A program made the translations under genes and the position numbers. A DNA stretch of 34,080 bases from Rhodospirillaceae bacterium (GTDB taxonomy: Bacteria; Pseudomonadota; Alphaproteobacteria; Rhodospirillales; Rhodospirillaceae). The stretch lies in NCBI GenBank assembly GCA_019752235.1, contig JAIEMI010000322.1, positions 1 through 34,080 on the forward strand. Reading direction: 5' to 3'. Below the pieces are notes generated by a model. That model was not told where the DNA came from and made no database searches. It worked only from the letters and a program-made list of their open reading frames with translations. Below are positions 7,853-15,518 of this stretch, one piece after another; position 1 is the stretch's first letter; each line of letters starts with the position of its first letter.

Positions 7853-8185
7853 TTATGGATGGCCCACCGGCTTTTTCTGCTCCTCGGACATCGTCATCAT
7901 GAACTTCATCATGTCGCCCATTCGGTCCTCCATGTCTTTCATAGCACTCATCATTGCGGACTTATCGCAGCGCGCTCCCGGCTTTACGCATTGCAACATA
8001 ACTCCGCGCATCTGTGCCATGCGTTGCACCATGAGCCCCATGTGGTCGGTCATGGTGCAAAAGGGCTGCGCGACTTGAGGACACGGCGGTTCGGTCTGTT
8101 GTTGCGCGTCCTCAGCTCTTCCGCCGGACGACAGAAGACCTATTGCCATTGCCAAGACAGCAGACAGAATCCTCGGACTAGTCAT
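7853..8185 (-). CDS. Methionine-rich exported protein
   Basis: The 110-aa protein has a signal peptide (about residues 1-24, ending in GGRAEDA). The mature part has four cysteines and about 16 methionines, concentrated in TMTDHMGLMVQRMAQMRGVM and in the second half (SAMMSAMKDMEDRMGDMM). Met-rich periplasmic proteins often handle copper or act as oxidant sinks, but I cannot name the family. The ATG at 8185 is preferred because AAGGAG ends 6 nt before it; the ATG at 8191 overlaps that site. No FNR box is visible upstream, unlike its neighbours. It lies between the Usp gene and the small-membrane-protein operon, on the same strand as both. Confidence 0.75.
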   Translation of the reverse strand: MTSPRILSAVLAMAIGLLSSGGRAEDAQQQTEPPCPQVAQPFCTMTDHMGLMVQRMAQMRGVMLQCVKPGARCDKSAMMSAMKDMEDRMGDMMKFMMTMSEEQKKPVGHP

Positions 8186-8424
8186 CGGCATCTCCTTCTC
8201 GATAGATCTCTTGGCGTCGTGGCGTAGGATTTAGGTGGTGGCAACGCGTCCCCTCTGGTGACCAGCGCGATCATGGGACGGTTCAGGCGTGCTCGGGCGT
8301 TGCTGATATTTGCCCCCGGCTTCCTTCGCGTGCCCCTTGCCCAACCTGAATTTCATCGTGGTTGAGGGTTGCATCCTTGAAGCGTCATCAGCCTGCGCGC
8401 CTAACCACAGGACCCCGCAACGCC

Positions 8425-9291
8425 TTAGTGAGCCAGGAGCACCGGCAAGAGGCTAGACCTAAGTACCTGCCGGGTGGCTCCTCCGAACAAGAATTCGCGC
8501 CAGGGCATGTGACCATAGCCGCCCATGACGAGGAGATCGGCACCCTCGTCGCGCGCAGCCGAGAGAATCTGCTCCCCTGGCCCGACGCCCATGGCCGATT
8601 CTACATGACGATGTGTTGCGGTGTGGCCATGCCATGCCAAGTACTCCAGCAGGGACGTGCCGCTGACCTCATGCCTGTCGCCGACGGTGATGACACAAAT
8701 CTTACGCGCCTTCGCCAAGAGAGGCAGAGCACCGACCACAGACCTGACCGAGGCGGACGAGCCATTCCAAGCAATTGCAATCGTTTCGCCGATCGCAGTG
8801 GGTGGTTTGGCGGGCGCCAGAAGGACGGGGCGACCACAGCTGAAGAGCGTTTGCTCATCGGTATCGGAATGAATCCGGTCGACGATACGCTCGGAAGCGC
8901 CGAGCACCACGAGATCGAAAAATCGCGCGCGGCGCGAAACCAGGCTGGGCGGCTTTCCAGTCTCCTCCCGCCAGGCCGCGGAAGCCGACGCGGATGCCGT
9001 GGCCGGGACCGACGCCAGCGAAACCGCATGTCGACTGGCCGCCGCGCTGAAGGCTGCTTGCGCTTTCTTGGCGGTTGCGGCGGCTTCCGCATCGAATTGA
9101 TCGAGCATTCTCTGATCCATCGCCATGGAGATGTCGCTTGCGGCAGCGACCAGGATCTGAGTGGAGTCAAGCTTCACATGAAACCCTTCGAGATGAGCTT
9201 GGAAGTGCTTGGCAAGCATACAGGCGAGTTCCAGCGCGCCGCCACTGGCGGCACCGCCACTCATCGCCACCAAAATCGTCCTATAACGCAT
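8425..9291 (-). CDS. Tandem-domain universal stress protein (UspA family)
   Basis: This 288-aa cytoplasmic protein has two Usp domains (about 1-145 and 155-288). The first begins YRTILVAMSGG. The second has TIAIAWNGS and ends with a nucleotide-binding-like loop GGYGHMPWREFLFGGATR, close to the G-x2-G-x9-G pattern of ATP-binding Usp proteins. The first domain's corresponding loop (VVLGASERIVDRIHSD) is degenerate. GGGAG lies shortly before the ATG. An FNR-like box lies 93 bp upstream. Related tandem Usp proteins are induced by oxygen limitation under ANR/FNR control in several proteobacteria, which fits here. Confidence 0.92.
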   Translation of the reverse strand: MRYRTILVAMSGGAASGGALELACMLAKHFQAHLEGFHVKLDSTQILVAAASDISMAMDQRMLDQFDAEAAATAKKAQAAFSAAASRHAVSLASVPATASASASAAWREETGKPPSLVSRRARFFDLVVLGASERIVDRIHSDTDEQTLFSCGRPVLLAPAKPPTAIGETIAIAWNGSSASVRSVVGALPLLAKARKICVITVGDRHEVSGTSLLEYLAWHGHTATHRHVESAMGVGPGEQILSAARDEGADLLVMGGYGHMPWREFLFGGATRQVLRSSLLPVLLAH

Positions 9292-9383
9292 GATCTATCT
9301 CCCTTTATCTCCGACCGATGGTAGCGACGCAGCTCACGACCGCTTCGGGGTGAAAGGGTAGAACGTTGGACGCCGCTCCAACA

Positions 9384-9397
9384 TTGACTTGGATCAA
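9384..9397. promoter_or_regulatory. FNR/FixK-type box TTGACTTGGATCAA
   Basis: The site reads TTGAC-TTGG-ATCAA, one base off the perfect palindrome. Its centre is 99 bp upstream of the Usp start at 9291. Confidence 0.72.
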
Positions 9398-9693
9398 GGA
9401 TCGCGCAGATCGATGTGCGGGAATAAATACCCGTACCATCTGCCTGATATGCGGCGCATTGTGAGTCTGGGACTCTCCGCCTTTCGCTATCAGAGGGGCC
9501 GATCATGTCGTGCTAACGGCGACGCGGTAGCTCTGGAACTGAGGCGGCGAGTGCTCGGTGGTGTAGCGGGGCCAACCCGCACGCCGCTACTAAAGCGCAA
9601 AAAGAAAGCCCTGAAGATATGATAGTCACAAGGAAGTCATGAGCGTTATCCGTCGATACGGCAGGCACGAAAGTCTATACGGGCGTCGCGCCT
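9398..9693. other. Stretch without a recognisable gene
   Basis: Between the Usp promoter box and the hairpin at 9694 I see no convincing coding frame on either strand. The one open plus-strand frame (9389-9622) has a basic, low-complexity product, no ribosome site, and starts inside the box. It looks like spacer DNA. Confidence 0.5.
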
Positions 9694-9738
9694 GCCGTTC
9701 TCCCGGGCACCGCCAGTTTGCGATGCCCGGGCAACGGC
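9694..9738 (-). terminator. Strong bipartite hairpin downstream of the Cys-ended small gene
   Basis: Nested arms GCCGTT/AACGGC (9694-9699 and 9733-9738) and CCCGGGCA/TGCCCGGG (9702-9709 and 9724-9731) enclose a 14-nt loop, giving about 14 pairs. It begins 6 bp after the stop of the minus-strand gene at 9744. A long T-run is lacking, so it may act as a transcript-stabilising or factor-assisted terminator. Confidence 0.6.
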
Positions 9739-9743
9739 CGGAA

Positions 9744-9926
9744 TCAATGACAACCACCTTTTCGAACGGGCTGCGCCGTTGACTGTTTGGTGTCGGACTT
9801 AGCAGCGCCTGCAGGCGCGTCCTTTGTCTTTGACACAGTAGTGCTGGCGGCGTTATCGCGATCCTGTGAGCGACCGCCACAGCACGCGCCGCGTGATTCA
9901 TTGGTATTCTTGTCGTCCGAACTCAT
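9744..9926 (-). CDS. 60-aa hydrophilic protein with terminal cysteines
   Basis: The protein MSSDDKNTNESRGACCGGRS... is disordered and Ser/Thr/Lys-rich, with a Cys pair (15, 16) near the N-terminus and a C-terminal GGCH (Cys59). There is no membrane segment. The pattern suggests metal or thiol chemistry, but I recognise no family. The start at 9926 is chosen because AAGGAG lies about 6 nt upstream; an ATG at 9941 overlaps that site. An FNR-like box lies 81 bp upstream and a strong hairpin follows directly, so it seems to be a monocistronic unit of the island. Confidence 0.65.
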   Translation of the reverse strand: MSSDDKNTNESRGACCGGRSQDRDNAASTTVSKTKDAPAGAAKSDTKQSTAQPVRKGGCH

Positions 9927-10006
9927 ATTGCTCTCCTTCATGGGTCACAGAGGACTATCCTCCGTGTTCATGATTTACAGCATGGGCGCATACAGGAAGC
10001 TCCGCA

Positions 10007-10020
10007 TTGAGCTAAATCAA
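10007..10020. promoter_or_regulatory. FNR/FixK-type box TTGAGCTAAATCAA
   Basis: The site reads TTGAG-CTAA-ATCAA, one base from consensus. Its centre is 87 bp upstream of the 60-aa Cys-ended gene (start 9926). Confidence 0.6.
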
Positions 10021-10303
10021 GTGTTGGTATCCATGACCTGACGCCTCGCAGTCCGGAGAATGCGCTACGCAGTGACAAAATCGATCGCCAAGAAACACAC
10101 AAGACGACAATCCGGACAAACAACAGGCCGAGACTTCCTGAATGGGATGTTCAGCACAGTCGTTTTCATGATCTTCGGACCACGTCGCCGTCGCGCTGGT
10201 GTCATTAGATGAGACGTTTGGGCAGAGCGACGCTATGGAAGGCCGCTTCGATAATCCGCTACGCGTAACACCCCTGATCGGCAGAATATAAACCACGAAA
10301 TCA

Positions 10304-10317
10304 TTGATCTGGATCAA
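10304..10317. promoter_or_regulatory. Perfect FNR/FixK-type box TTGATCTGGATCAA
   Basis: This is an exact palindrome identical to the box at 7733. It lies about 160 bp upstream of the HtrA GTG start at 10477, farther than the other boxes from their genes, which implies a longer leader. Confidence 0.78.
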
Positions 10318-10476
10318 CGCGGTGAATCGGCGCCGGGTCCAGAAGAGTCCTCGATTATTACGCGGCCGACGACAGGTTCTGTAGCACTCAGAAAAGTACG
10401 AAGACCTTGGGGCTTGGCACTCGGGCTTTTGCAGGGATCAAATGCCAGGACTGCTTTTGGATATGGAGGTGAGTTC

Positions 10477-11607
10477 GTGTCGAAGATCGGAGTTGTCGCT
10501 GTAGTCCTGGCAATCGCAGCCGCGGGAGTATTGGGTTGGGTGGCGCACCCGTTCGCGCCGCCTTCCGGCCTACCCCAGCCGTCTGCAATCGCAAGCATCT
10601 CAAAGGCGGCTTCGGCCGAAGCGCGCGGGCTGCCGACATTGGCCCCGATGTTGCGCAAGGCGATGCCGGCGGTTGTCAGCATCACAGTTCAGGGCCGGGG
10701 CCGCGCCGAGGATAATCCGCTGTTCCAGGATCCGTTCTATCGGCGCTATTTCGAAGACAATGCGCCGGCCGAGCGCGACGTGCTGAGCGCTGGTTCCGGC
10801 GTCGTAATCGATGCGGAGCGCGGATTCGTGATCACCAACGATCATGTGGTCCGCAATGCGGAGCGGATCGGTGCAGCATTTGCCGACGGCCGACGCGTTG
10901 AAGCGAAGCTTGTCGGCACCGATCCCGCCACCGATATAGCGCTCCTCAGTGTTCCCGCGCAAGCGCTGGCGGCGCTTCCACTCGGCAATTCAGATGATCT
11001 CGAGATCGGTGATTACGTCGTCGCCATCGGCAATCCATTCGGACTCGACCAGACGGCTACCTCCGGCATCGTTAGCGCTCTCGGCCGCACCGGACTCGGC
11101 ATCGAAGGATACGAGGATTTCATTCAGACCGATGCAGCCGTCAATCCCGGCAATTCGGGAGGGGCACTCGTCGATATCGAGGGGCGTTTTGTCGGAATCA
11201 ATGCCGCGATTGTCGGCCCAGCCGGCGGCAATGTCGGCATTGGCTTCGCGATCCCGATCAACATGGTGCGGGAGGTGTCCGACCAGCTCGCCCGCTACGG
11301 CCAGGTGGTGCGCGGCCAGCTCGGCGTCGTTATTCAGGACCACCGCGCCGCCATGCCGGCCGCAACGCACCCGGAGAGCTTGCCCGGGGCGATGGTAACC
11401 GACGTCGCGGCTGGGTCCGCCGCCGAACAGGCAGGTATCAACCGGGGTGATGTGATCGTCGCGGTCAATGGCAAACCGGTCATCAGCGCGGCTAAATTGC
11501 GCACCCGGGTCGGTCTTGTCCGCGCTGGCGAGACCGTCGAGATCGAAGTTCTGCGTGACAGCAATCGCATCAAGGTAAACGCTCGTGTGGCGACTATGGA
11601 GCCGTGA
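10477..11607 (+). CDS. HtrA/DegP-like periplasmic serine protease with one PDZ domain
   Basis: This 376-aa envelope protease has an N-terminal membrane anchor or signal (GVVAVVLAIAAAGVLGWVA, about residues 5-23). The trypsin-like domain carries the triad His123 (ITNDHVV), Asp153 (TDPATDIALL) and Ser227 (NPGNSGGAL). A single PDZ domain follows (about 278-372, GQLGVVIQD ... GINRGDVIVAVNGKPV). One PDZ makes it DegS-like or short-HtrA-like, not full DegP, which has two. The GTG at 10477 is preferred because GGAGGT lies 6 nt upstream; the frame extends to a TTG at 10414 with no such site. A perfect FNR box lies upstream. It probably degrades or senses misfolded envelope proteins under low-oxygen stress. 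Confidence 0.92.
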   Translation: MSKIGVVAVVLAIAAAGVLGWVAHPFAPPSGLPQPSAIASISKAASAEARGLPTLAPMLRKAMPAVVSITVQGRGRAEDNPLFQDPFYRRYFEDNAPAERDVLSAGSGVVIDAERGFVITNDHVVRNAERIGAAFADGRRVEAKLVGTDPATDIALLSVPAQALAALPLGNSDDLEIGDYVVAIGNPFGLDQTATSGIVSALGRTGLGIEGYEDFIQTDAAVNPGNSGGALVDIEGRFVGINAAIVGPAGGNVGIGFAIPINMVREVSDQLARYGQVVRGQLGVVIQDHRAAMPAATHPESLPGAMVTDVAAGSAAEQAGINRGDVIVAVNGKPVISAAKLRTRVGLVRAGETVEIEVLRDSNRIKVNARVATMEP

Positions 11608-11714
11608 GGCGGGAAATACCGGGTAGGTCGCTGAGAAAAAAGCTGCGCTCGGCCGTATGCAGCGGGCGCTCCAATCATTCGCTCACTCGGACGAAATCCC
11701 TCTGGCCAGCGGCT

Positions 11715-11894
11715 TCATCTCATGTGCCGTGCTAGCGCCGGCATCCCGCCGGTCTGTCCTGCTTCGCGGAAGGCCCCTGTTCGCACATCCGTCATCTCCA
11801 TCGCGGTCGCGTGTCCGCCGTGTCCAAACAGGTGCCCGGCAACAAGGGCAATAGCGACCACTCTCCAGAGTCAATTCTCTGACAGCCAGTTCCT
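11715..11894 (-). pseudogene. Decayed copy of the W-N-W microprotein family
   Basis: Read leftward from 11894, the frame gives R-N-W-L-S-E-N-stop-L-W, then VVAIALVAGHLFGHGGHA and a polar tail to a TGA at 11715. The intact paralogue at 6920 has M-H-W-I-S-E-N-W-L-W at the same place, and the one at 6659 has HMFGHGGHGG. Two lesions are visible: the start is AGG instead of ATG, and codon 8 is TGA where the family has Trp (TGG). An AAGGA ribosome site is still present at the right distance. The two independent changes argue for real decay over a sequencing error. It is convergent with the HtrA gene. Confidence 0.72.
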
Positions 11895-11908
11895 GCAAAA
11901 CGATCCTT

Positions 11909-12142
11909 CTAAAGTATCGGGGATGACCCCGGATTGTCCTTTTCAAGCTGCAGGCGCACGAGCGTGCAAACGGCCATGGCAATCGTGATCAGCTCCAGGA
12001 CGATCGCATCGCTGAAGAGGTGGGCTTGAGAGAATCCGAGGAAGGTACCGTCTTCTCCGGAGATCCAAGCACCAGCAAGTGCAAGCGCGCCGGCTATCCC
12101 GGCGAGGATACTTATCAGGTGTGCCAATTTTGATAATTTCAT
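11909..12142 (-). CDS. 77-aa two-helix membrane protein
   Basis: MKLSKLAHLISILAGIAGAL starts a first hydrophobic helix (about 8-28). The loop SGEDGTFLGFSQAHLFSDA follows, then a second helix (about 46-63) and a charged end. The ATG at 12142 has AAAGGG about 8 nt upstream; an open extension to 12175 is less likely. I do not recognise a named family. It ends 14 bp before the pseudogene copy, so the two may have formed one operon. The FNR-like box at 12236-12249 lies 94 bp upstream and is shared with the divergent DUF1269-like gene. Confidence 0.7.
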   Translation of the reverse strand: MKLSKLAHLISILAGIAGALALAGAWISGEDGTFLGFSQAHLFSDAIVLELITIAMAVCTLVRLQLEKDNPGSSPIL

Positions 12143-12235
12143 GGTTGACCCTTTATCGATCGTGCGATGTGTCACTGGGCAAACGATCGATACGCATGTC
12201 CATTAGTATTTTGCAGTCTCTTCTGCAGATAATCT

Positions 12236-12249
12236 TTAACCAGGATCAA
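12236..12249. promoter_or_regulatory. FNR/FixK-type box TTAACCAGGATCAA between divergent genes
   Basis: The site reads TTAAC-CAGG-ATCAA, a good right half and an imperfect left half. It lies almost midway between the divergent starts at 12142 (centre about 100 bp away) and 12350 (about 107 bp), so a single site could serve either or both. Confidence 0.58.
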
Positions 12250-12349
12250 AGATCCTTTTGCTCCGCTCACTCAGTGTACACACTTCGCCTTTCGGCACGG
12301 CGATCGAGATGATTGCACGCCAGTATCAATTTCCAGGAAAGGTTTAGAC

Positions 12350-12904
12350 ATGACTTCGCACAACGCGGTTATTGCCGTCTTTGCCCATCACCACACAGCA
12401 GAGGATGCCGTGAGGACATTGGCGGGCGCCGGATTTGATATCACCAAGGTCAATATCGTCGGCAAAGGCTGTCATAAAGAAGAGAAGGTCGTCGGCTTTT
12501 ACAATGCCGGCGACCGTATGAAGTTCTGGGGAAAATACGGCGCCTTCTGGGGCAGCCTATGGGGTTTGTTCGCCGGCGGCCTGTTCCTCGTCGTTCCCGG
12601 TCTAGGACCGCTTATGGTGCTTGGCCATTTTGGCGCGATGGTCCTGGGAGCCGTCGAAGGTGCCGTTTTGGGTGGGGGGCTAGGCGCACTTGGCGCCGCT
12701 CTTGTCAGCATGGGAATTCCTAAGAACAGCGTGATCAACTATGAGGCAGCTGTCAAAGCGGACGGCTTTTTAGTGATGGTCGATGGTTCGCCTCGGGAGG
12801 TGGAGCGCGCCAAGACGATCCTCGAGGCCGCAAAGCCGTCGCGCCTGGACGTTCATGAAAAGGTGCGCGCGCCGGCCGAACATGCTGGACATCATGCGGC
12901 GTGA
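12350..12904 (+). CDS. DUF1269-like membrane stress protein
   Basis: This 184-aa protein has an N-terminal alpha/beta part (AVIAVFAHHHTAEDAVRTLA, then FDITKVNIVGKG) typical of general-stress / low-temperature-induced relatives. A Gly-rich hydrophobic centre (about residues 62-122: GAFWGSLWGLFAGG, GAMVLGAVEGAVLGGGLGAL) looks like a glycine-zipper membrane segment. A second alpha/beta part (SVINYEAAVKADGFLVMVDG) and a His-rich tail (EHAGHHAA) follow. AGGAAAGG lies about 8 nt before the ATG. The function of this family is unknown. It is divergent from the 77-aa membrane gene with an FNR-like box between them. Confidence 0.85.
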   Translation: MTSHNAVIAVFAHHHTAEDAVRTLAGAGFDITKVNIVGKGCHKEEKVVGFYNAGDRMKFWGKYGAFWGSLWGLFAGGLFLVVPGLGPLMVLGHFGAMVLGAVEGAVLGGGLGALGAALVSMGIPKNSVINYEAAVKADGFLVMVDGSPREVERAKTILEAAKPSRLDVHEKVRAPAEHAGHHAA

Positions 12905-12993
12905 CGTTGTTTCAGGACAGCGACGCCTCATCCTCGCCACAAAAAATTGTGAAAGCGAAGGTTAGTCCTTGGGTCAGCGCGGCGCTCGGCCCA

Positions 12994-13007
12994 TTGACCG
13001 GCATCAA
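12994..13007. promoter_or_regulatory. FNR/FixK-type box TTGACCGGCATCAA
   Basis: The site reads TTGAC-CGGC-ATCAA, one base off consensus. Its centre is 100 bp upstream of the PEP synthase start at 13101, matching the spacing of several other boxes in the window. Confidence 0.72.
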
Positions 13008-13100
13008 GGCCACGGATCGTTAGAGCGCGTATTTTGTCAAGCATGGCTGGCGGTCCGCTGGCGTAACACCCGTTGCTCGTCAAGAACATGAGGGATACCG

Positions 13101-15518
13101 ATGACCAAGGAACATTATGTAGCGTGGTTCGAAGACCTCCGCCGCGGCGACGTCGCTAAGGTGGGTGGAAAGAATGCGTCACTTGGCGAAATGGTACGCA
13201 CCCTCAAGACGAAGGGCGTGCGCGTACCTGACGGTTTCGCAACCACGGCCGCGGCCTTTCGGGAATTTGTATCGGCCAACAAATTAGAAGAACGGCTCCG
13301 CCAACAGGTGGCTGCGTTCAAAGGCGGCCAAATTCCGCTGCACGACGTGGGAACGGCAATACGCCGCCTCTTCCTGGATGGAACATTTCCACCGGAAATC
13401 GCAAATCAGATCCGCGATGCTTATACGGAGTTGTCAAAACGAAGCGATCAAGCCGAAGTCAGCGTCGCCGTACGTAGCAGCGCGACCGCCGAGGACCTGC
13501 CGGAAGCCAGTTTCGCCGGACAGCAGGAGACTTTTCTGAATGTGCGTGGCGAACGCGAGCTGCTCGATGCCTGTCGGCGGTGTTATGCCTCCTTGTTCAC
13601 CGACCGTGCAATCAGCTACCGCGAGACCAAAGGCTTCGACCATATGGAGGTCGCATTGTCGATCGGTGTGCAACGCATGGTGCGGTCGGATCTGGCGAGC
13701 TCGGGGGTGATGTTTTCGATTGATACCGAGACTGGCTTTCCCAGGGTAGCCGTCATCAACGCAGCTTGGGGATTGGGCGAAACCGTCGTCCAGGGAGCCG
13801 TAAACCCGGACAAATACGTGGTTTTCAAGCCACTGCTCGGGAAGAAGGGACTGATCCCGATCATCGAGAAAGCGCTTGGCGCAAAAGAGCGAAAAATGAT
13901 CTACGCGACCGGGGGAAGCGCCCGAACGACCACCATTGATACGACGCAGAAGGAGCGGCAGGCGTTCGTTCTCAGCGACGACGAGATTCTTGAACTCGGA
14001 CGCTGGGCGGCGATCATTGAGGCTCATTACGGCCGTCCAATGGATATGGAATGGGCGAAAGACGGCGAAACGAGCGCACTCTATATGGTTCAAGCGCGCC
14101 CAGAAACGGTCCAATCCGCGCGACAAGTCGGCCAAATCAAGACCTACCGCCTCTTGCAAAAGGCGCAACCGATCATGACAGGCGCGGCCATTGGCGAGGC
14201 GATTTCCGCAGGCCAAGCATGTGTGATCCGCAGCGCTGACGATATCGGCAGTTTCCGTGATGGCGCCATTCTCGTGACGGAAATTACCGATCCTGACTGG
14301 GTTCCGATCATGAAACGGGCCGCCGGTATCATTACGGATCACGGCGGCACGACCAGTCATGCCGCCATCGTCAGCCGTGAGCTGGGCGTCCCCGCGATCG
14401 TGGGCACCGGGCACGCAACCGATCTTCTGCACGATGGCCAGGACGTCACCATGTCATGCGCGGAAGGAGACCAGGGCGCCGTCTATGACGGAATCCTTCC
14501 CTTCGAGGCGACGGAGGTCGATCTTACAGGCCTGCCGGAGACGCGGACAGCAATGATGGTCAATGTCGCCAATCCGGCCGCCGCCTTCCGCTGGTGGCCC
14601 CTTCCCGCGAAAGGTGTTGGCCTCGCGCGCATGGAATTCATCGTCAGCAATGCCATCAAAGTCCACCCCATGGCGTTGATCTATCCCGAACGGATCGAGA
14701 ACCGCGAGGAACAGCGCCAAATTCGTGAATTGACGCGAGGCTACAAAAATCCAGCGGATTACTTTGTCGACCGGCTCGCGCTCGGCATAGCGAAGCTCGC
14801 CGCCCCCTATCATCCGCACCCGGTGATCGTTCGCCTCAGCGATTTCAAGACGAATGAATACGCACACTTGCTTGGCGGGGCGGCCTTCGAGCCGCATGAG
14901 GAGAATCCGATGCTGGGATGGCGTGGGGCCTCGCGCTATTACGATGAGCGCTATCGCGAAGGCTTCGCCCTCGAATGCCGTGCCCTCCTCAAGGTACGGA
15001 ACGAGATCGGTTTTGCCAATGTGATCGTCATGGTGCCCTTTTGCCGCACGCCTGACGAAGCGGACCGGGTACTGGAGGTTATGGCCGCGAATGGCCTCAA
15101 GCGCGGTGCCGATGGCCTTCAGGTGTACATGATGTGCGAGATCCCATCGAATGTAATCCTGGCGGAGGATTTCGCACGCCGTTTTGATGGTTTCTCCATA
15201 GGGTCGAACGACCTCACCCAGCTCGTGCTCGGTGTCGATCGGGATTCTGGTGACCTGGCTCCGCTCTTCGACGAGCGCAACGCGGCGGTCAAGTCCATGG
15301 TCCGAGACGCGATCAAAAAAACCCATGCCGCAGGGATAAAGATAGGAATTTGCGGCCAAGCGCCCAGCAATTACCCGGAATTCGCGGCTTTTCTTGTCGA
15401 ACAGGGGATTGATTCGATATCGCTGAACCCTGATAGCTTTGTCGCAACCGTTCGTCATGTCGCCGAAGTCGAACGGCAGTATGCAGCCGCTCCAGTCCGC
15501 ACCGCGGGCCGTACATGA
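13101..15518 (+). CDS. ppsA: Phosphoenolpyruvate synthase (pyruvate, water dikinase)
   Basis: PpsA converts pyruvate, ATP and water to PEP, AMP and phosphate. The 805-aa protein has the N-terminal ATP-grasp part (GGKNASLGEMV; AVRSSATAEDLPEASFAGQQ), the central phosphohistidine domain (GGTTSHAAIVSRELGVPAIVGTG, catalytic His near 420; E. coli uses His421), and the C-terminal PEP/pyruvate barrel with GFSIGSNDLTQLVLGVDRD and GICGQAPSN, whose Cys is the expected acid. Length and motifs match the family throughout. GAGGGAT precedes the ATG. The stop overlaps the start of the dehydrogenase gene (ATGA), and an FNR-like box lies about 100 bp upstream. In this setting it may work with lactate dehydrogenase at the pyruvate node when oxygen is limiting. 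Confidence 0.96.
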   Translation: MTKEHYVAWFEDLRRGDVAKVGGKNASLGEMVRTLKTKGVRVPDGFATTAAAFREFVSANKLEERLRQQVAAFKGGQIPLHDVGTAIRRLFLDGTFPPEIANQIRDAYTELSKRSDQAEVSVAVRSSATAEDLPEASFAGQQETFLNVRGERELLDACRRCYASLFTDRAISYRETKGFDHMEVALSIGVQRMVRSDLASSGVMFSIDTETGFPRVAVINAAWGLGETVVQGAVNPDKYVVFKPLLGKKGLIPIIEKALGAKERKMIYATGGSARTTTIDTTQKERQAFVLSDDEILELGRWAAIIEAHYGRPMDMEWAKDGETSALYMVQARPETVQSARQVGQIKTYRLLQKAQPIMTGAAIGEAISAGQACVIRSADDIGSFRDGAILVTEITDPDWVPIMKRAAGIITDHGGTTSHAAIVSRELGVPAIVGTGHATDLLHDGQDVTMSCAEGDQGAVYDGILPFEATEVDLTGLPETRTAMMVNVANPAAAFRWWPLPAKGVGLARMEFIVSNAIKVHPMALIYPERIENREEQRQIRELTRGYKNPADYFVDRLALGIAKLAAPYHPHPVIVRLSDFKTNEYAHLLGGAAFEPHEENPMLGWRGASRYYDERYREGFALECRALLKVRNEIGFANVIVMVPFCRTPDEADRVLEVMAANGLKRGADGLQVYMMCEIPSNVILAEDFARRFDGFSIGSNDLTQLVLGVDRDSGDLAPLFDERNAAVKSMVRDAIKKTHAAGIKIGICGQAPSNYPEFAAFLVEQGIDSISLNPDSFVATVRHVAEVERQYAAAPVRTAGRT

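Noticed and set aside
9389-9622. 77-aa plus-strand frame after the Usp promoter
   Set aside because: It starts inside the FNR-like box, lacks a ribosome site, and ends in a low-complexity Lys/Arg tail.
10012-10317. Minus-strand open frame with eight cysteines (ends CVAHSPDCEASGHGYQHLI)
   Set aside because: It would start with TTG inside the perfect FNR box and end inside another box, has no ribosome site and no good internal start downstream of a plausible transcription start. The Cys pattern is intriguing, but I cannot support it as a gene.
13434-15458. Two minus-strand frames of 332 and 334 aa antisense to ppsA
   Set aside because: Shadow frames of a gene with complete PEP synthase motifs; the products show no family features.
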